From: Pardosa pseudoannulata
Lineage: Eukaryota; Arthropoda; Arachnida; Araneae; Lycosidae
Assembly (NCBI GenBank): GCA_032207245.1
Contig: CM063508.1
Span: 118,600,407 to 118,664,406 of the forward strand
Direction of reading: 5' to 3'
DNA length: 64,000 bases
A program made the position numbers and the translations under genes. This document shows, piece after piece, positions 41,801 to 48,750 of this stretch (the stretch's first letter is position 1; each line of letters starts with the position of its first letter). A model generated the notes under the pieces. It searched no databases. It saw only the letters and a list, made by a program, of their open reading frames with translations, and had not been told where the DNA came from.

Positions 41801-43920
41801 AACATTAAGAAAATAATTCTACATTCCTTTAGTTGGTTAGCCTCTAAAACTGAAAATTCTATGTACATGTATAGATAGAAAGGAATTATATACTTAAAAT
41901 AGTCTAATGTTAGTTAAATTTTGTAAAACTAGGATAGTGAGTTTAAAAATAGTTTCAGCTAATAAGTAAAATGGCAAAAGATGTATAAATATTTCCTTAT
42001 TTACAATGCAATATATATTACCTGTCCTCCTATACATCACATTTGATATATACACCTAACGCTTTATAAACTTTTATATCACATATGATATTCAATGAAC
42101 CACATTTTAAGCAGAAAATAATTTGGTGTAGAGTCTTAAATTTAGTAAAGACTTTTAGTTAGACTTATGAAATTTAAAGCTTTATATCTAACGTGCATCA
42201 TATAATTATTCTGTCGTATGGAAACAGGCAAAGGATTAAGATGACTTAAATCTTCCTTAAGAGACTTGACTATTGATGGAAATTATCTCTTGTTCCTTAA
42301 CACTAGAATATGATATAACTCAAATATTGTATTTTAATGACGTTACAATGATTTATTAAAATAAATTAAAGAAGAGGATAAAACATTAATATATAGGGCA
42401 GTCAGTCTTTTCTTGCTTACAAACTCTTATTGCGAAACACTGTATTGTGTCTAATACATGATGCAACTAATGCAAAAATAGTGATGTAACATGTAATGGC
42501 GTCGACGAAGAAAAAAAGCTCAATGCCTAGAAACTGAGATTCTTGATAGAATTAATTCATATTTGTTTTCCGGCTGAATAGACTTTCCATGTGTTCAGAA
42601 AAATTAATAGACATAATGTCCGAATATGATGGTCCTAGAATCTCCGTGTTTCTGTAGAGGTGTAACGAGACAGCGAGGAAGTGAACGTTTTGTGCAGCCA
42701 TAAGGTGGATCAGTATCTGCCATATTGGATACATCTAGGTACGTATTAACCGGGGGGGGGAAATAAAATTCCCTCTAAATGGGTCGTATTTTAACAATTC
42801 TTTAAAGGAAAATTATACCACGTGATAGAACAATTTTTTTTCTTTAAAAAATTCATAGAGCAAAATGTGTTAAATTATTTCTCAGAAATTTTTGTACTCT
42901 ATTTCAAAACGTAAATAAGACCATTCAACAGACATAAATTCAAAACAAAGAAAAGATAACATCTTAGAATTTGCTGTTTGATCATGCATATTTTTTTAAA
43001 GAATTCTTAAAATGCGTGTCAGTCAGAGGGAATTTTATTTTACCCGTACGTTAACATTGAGCGAAAGGAATCCAATATGGTGGGTACTAAAAATTAAACT
43101 CGCCGGGGCTACAACCTACCTTGGGGTGCCAATCTCCGTTTTAGAGACCAAGGGCCCTAGGGTGCTAGCATTCCCGAAACCGCAGTGTTTAGTTTGAAAT
43201 CATGCTTGGTCCTAAGTTTTTCTACCCACTGAAGGGATGAAAGGCTGGGTCAGCCTTGCCCAACCCAAGGATCAAATTTGGGATGGGGGTGTTTTAGAAC
43301 TGTCTTGGGAGAGCGAAACGCTACACCAACGCCACTGGGCTTCAACATGGTAGGTACAGAGCAGCCTTAATGTATAACAGGGTTCTTAGCCTGTTTTTCT
43401 TTTCTTAAAAAAAAATCACGGCAAATATCATTTAATTAGATGTCTTGGAACTGTTCTTTCTATTTCAGTTACAAGAATTTAAACAAAAATTTATCATCAA
43501 TACTCTATCACTTTGATGGGTACCGTCGTTCGTGAGTTCCTGCAAGACAAATTTTTTGACAGATGGATTGGAAGGCACGGACCAACACAATGACCTTCAC
43601 GATCGTCCGATATTACTCCTCTGGATTTTATCTCTTGGGCTAACATAAGGACAGAGTATTTGCAATATCGATTCAAGATATTGATATACTCAAAGTTAGT
43701 ATTATAGACGGTATGTTAAATGCGATAGCCGAAATATTTGACAATAGGTGGCGAGGGCTGGATATCGTCTTGATATTCATCGAGTTATCAAGACTGCTTA
43801 AATTGAAATTTGTTGACGTAAGTTCTATTGAAATATTTCTTAAACTTCTTAATATCAAAACAACCATATTCCAAATTATAATAGTTTTTCTTTCAACAAA
43901 AGAATTTGTGACCACACCGA

Positions 43921-43979
<59 letters not shown>

Positions 43980-46900
43980 GCTGATAGTTTATTATTATTT
44001 TACTGGGAGTGGGAAGGAGTTTTATCAACTATATCCTAATGCGAACAAGCTACTTTAAAGCAAACACATTTTGCTATTTTCTTTAATCTTGTATACATAC
44101 TTTGATTCTTAGAATCTTCCTCTTATTAAAAATTTTCAGATATAAACAACGTACTAGATTTCAAAATGTATACATATACATTAATTTTCAAAACGTCATG
44201 TTACAACATCATTATAAGACAATTTTCCATTCGGCACAAGACTCCCCCCTCCCCGTATTTTTTTAAAATAAGTTCCCGCGTTCAAGTCTTTATAAGCGCG
44301 GTTACGCGTCAGGAAAATCAATTGATAATCCAAATTTATAAAATAATAAACAACAGACTATTTCAAGGTTCTTCAAAAATAATTGCGAAACATGTAATAG
44401 CTAATGCTGTTCTCAAAAGTAAACGTCGTCTTATGGGTCACGGTCTCACGAAAATTAGTTTCTCGGAAGAAAATGCACGTGCGAGTCACGAGAAAGGCTT
44501 GAATCGGATGCGATAGTTTATTGCCATACAGACACTATCTATCCACCAGATATTGCGGGCCGCACTGTCTGTAAATAGGCATAACTTCTTTAAGTTAAAA
44601 ATTATATACCTATACATATGTCTACATATATATACAGTGCTTTTTTCTGTATTCTTCTACCAATAAGTGCAATGTACACATAATTAATAAAATAATTAAG
44701 GAATCCTGACTTGAGGTGCCCTTTCTATTTCTTATAGCTTAGTAGGATACATTGATTTTTGTGAAACTGTTAAGCTTTAATTTACTGAGTAGTCCATAAC
44801 ACGTTGAATGCCACGACAATTTTCAGAAATCTGGCCTACAGAGACAATTTGATTTAATCACATATTATTAAAAACTAATTTGTGGACAGAAATTCAACAA
44901 AGTCCTGAATTATATATTTTCCAAGAGCATTACGTTTTTGTTCTTTTCTCAGAAGCGATCTATCGATATTAGCACTGATATACGTCGAGCTTATTCGTAG
45001 CTGCACAAAAATGGCAAGTAAACGCAGTACGAGATAACTCGTAGTTGGCATCCTACAAAAGAAAGCAATCTATGAGTTATCTCGTAGTTGGCAGTCAACA
45101 TGCTAAATAGTGGGTCAGCGCCTGGAACTAACCACTTACATTGCTAAGCCACGAATTCCTTTCTCGGAATCTATTACAAAACCCCAAGGAATATTCCATT
45201 TTATGCAATAAAAAGGTATTAACATATCATTCCTGCTAGTTTTTCCTGCATGCAAGCAGTTTTATTCAACCCACCATCGCAGTCAATTTTGGAAAATAAA
45301 GGGGGCTATAGAGAGGACTGAATAAAAGCTATAGAAAAAATTTCTGAATAAAACTTTTATTTTAATGCCCTCCATGTTCGGCAATCGTTTATTCTGCACC
45401 TCAAATATGTTTATTTTGTCATTGATACACCCAGTAGGTCGCTTAACGTGACTACTTAAGGACACATCCCAGCATAACCACATTCAAGCCTTACTTGGGA
45501 ATCTAACCCAAATCCACTTCGAGGAAGAACTAACCATTATACTATAAACACACACACACACAAAAAAAAAAACGTGCTTTAGAAACAGAAAAAAAATGTA
45601 ATAGTACTAAAATCATATCTCAGATTGGCACTCATCCTTTGAAACCAGAAGACAGGAAATGGCTGAGAGGACTAGTTTGATAAATAATTTTTCGTTATTT
45701 ACAAGTCACACGTAACGGTCAGTTTTTTTCTTTCTTTTTAATTGAAAAAGAGGCTCGGTTGAACAACATTGAAACAAATAGAAAGCGAATAGAAGAAAAT
45801 TAGTCCCTTGATGAAAACTGTGATAGAACAGGGAATTTTAAGTGCTATTTTTCCCCTTAAAAAGAATAAAATATGTTTGATTTTAAAAATTTGTGAGAAA
45901 TTTTGGAATATTCTATTACAAACATAGATGAGAAAATTACACAAACAAATTTAAAAAAAAAAGGATAAGGCATCATCCTAGAAAATTTGCTGCTATATCA
46001 TGAGGCAAAATTTTCTTAAAGAAAATCTTAAAATTGTGAAAAAAATAGTTTAAAAATTTTTAATTAGTTAAAAATTAAATTTTGATTAAATATGCAGCAT
46101 TTAAAAATTCATATTTGAAAATATACTTTTATGTAAATGTTAAAATCAATGCAGTGAACTCCATAAATTTGGGGTGGGTGAAGCTCTAGCCCCCCCCCCC
46201 CCAAAGGCAGCATGTGTGTGTGCAAGTATAAAATACAGAAAAGTAGAGGGGTAATTTAACATTTTGACACATCAGTTCTGTCAAAATTTTATAAATACTA
46301 AGAGTGAAACGCACAAAAAAACTTATTAGTAATAATATATGGTTATTACAATTATCAAACCTTCATCAATTAATATTTTTACAAGGAAATATTTATACTT
46401 ATTTTAAAAAATAATGTATCTTACAGCCTGCTGATGGGAGATCTTTTAAAATATCCCAAATACTCTTTAAAATTTCTTTCAGTAAAAACCCTTTTAAAAC
46501 TAATGTTATTTTAATTGGAGCTACAAATTAAATGACTCCATATAAAATTTAAGGTAATTTAATAATTTTCATATAAATGATTTTTAGAAACACAATAACA
46601 AAAACATTGAAGATTTTAATCGTCAATAATAAATATGATCTATCTAATCTCAATGCATAAAAAATGCATATATATATTTTATTACTACAGAACATAATAT
46701 TAAAAAATTAAAACTATACTATCTTGTCATAAAACTTACTGAGTCAATTTTTATTCTGTTTTACAAACAGGTAATGTTTTAAAGTGGTCATAAAGAAATA
46801 TTTAATCCCCTCTCTTTTTAATATATTTTTTATGCTATATATTAGACTATTAAGTTAATTTAAGCAACTTCAATGTGATAAGAACTTCTGTATTACATTC

Positions 46901-48713
46901 AATAGGTACATTTCATTTAAATTCAAAATTCTTTAAAATTAAAAATCTATTGTTAGCACCTTTTTAGCAAAAAAAAAAAAAAAAAAAAAAATCAATATTA
47001 TTTTAAGAAATTTATAATTGGTAAGTAAAGTTACTTGGAAAGCATTTAAAAAAGCTAATTTACAGAATTTCTTTGCATTTGTGTCTCGAATTAAAAAAAA
47101 AAATTCCTTTCTCAGATACCAGCATCCTTAAAGCTTCCAAATAAATTTTATTTTAATGTAAATAAATTTCAATGCTATAAACTTCACATAGCAATTCAAA
47201 AATTAAGTATTTCAGAGCTGTTCTTAGATGATTCTGATAATGTTATCAATATAGACAAAACTGTTAGCAATAAGGATATCCCGGTAATAGTGCATTGTGC
47301 ATTTAATTTAAATACAAGGTTATTCCAAAAAATACTTATTACTCATTTAAGGTGATGACTGTAAAATTAAAAAGTTTGTCTTATAATATTACACTCAAAA
47401 TATTCAGGTAAGTTTAAGAAAAAATTAGAAAATTAGAAAGTAACATAGAATTTTTTAAAATATTATTTACAAATACATAACATTACAAATAATTTATAAT
47501 GTGTAAATAAACCAGAATATAAAATGCACCTATACACACACTACAGAAAGCAGATATTTTCTAGTTCAACAAGATTACTCTGTTCGAAAAAGTGCAGTAA
47601 TTTCAAGCAGTAACTTTAAGGATGTCCTCGCATATACTTATGTATTATATAAATTAGAATTAAAAAAATTTTTTCAAACAGTTTCTGATTATAGTTTCTA
47701 ACCTAATTTTCAAATTCTCAGACGATATTAGGTTAAATAAAAGAAGAAATTTTGTTTGAGATTTGAAAACCCTTAAACAAATTCTTAAATCTTAACCCTG
47801 CTCAGATATTCAAACATAAAAAAACAAGGCAAATGGAATAAAAATAAATGATTTTCATTCATCAGAAAAGTTTTGCTAAACTTAATAAAAAAGATGATGA
47901 AATTAAAAATTTCTTCTTGCTTTTTTGTAAATGACCTATTTGAACGTAAACAAATGTTTTAAGATTCAAGAAGTTTTCCAAACCAATTTTAGAAGTACAA
48001 AAAAATTAGTATTCTACTAAAAAAATACATAGATAATCAGTACAAACTAAATTTCTCTAAATGTGTTTCAAGTACAGTTATTTCAAAAGCTTTTCTCAAA
48101 TAGGATATAATAATAAAAATATTACATATTAAAGAAACATGAAAATTATTTTTAAGGAGATTGATATTTTCTTCTTTAAAGGGCAAGAAGAAATCAAGGT
48201 TTTATGTCCTTTTTAGAATCAGTAGGTGGTGAAATTACTTATTACTCGAAATGATTTCCAATATTTTTTTTCTACACTGTATGTGTGTTAACATGAAATA
48301 TACTGTAAGTTTGATTTCTTGATTTATAGTACATCTTAAACTCATTAAATAGTAATACAGATCAGATGAAAATGAATATTAACTTACTATTTTTTTAATA
48401 AGAAATTAAGAAATTAACAGTTTTTTTAATACAGTTCTTTAATATGAAGAGTAATTAGAACTTCTATAGCAATTAGAACCCCTTGAAGTGTAGCACATTT
48501 AACAAAGTATCACATGAATTTATGATTAAATATTATTTCAGTTTATTCTACAACTTGCCCCACTGAAATATCAGGTCGTTAAAAAAAATATTATATGAAA
48601 GTCACAATACAGACTGTGTATATAAGTAAATTTCTTGATCAATTTAGAAAATGTATTTACAGGAAAAATATTTTTTAAATGAAAATTATTGTACTTAAAA
48701 GTGGTTAATACTG

Positions 48714-48750
<37 letters not shown>

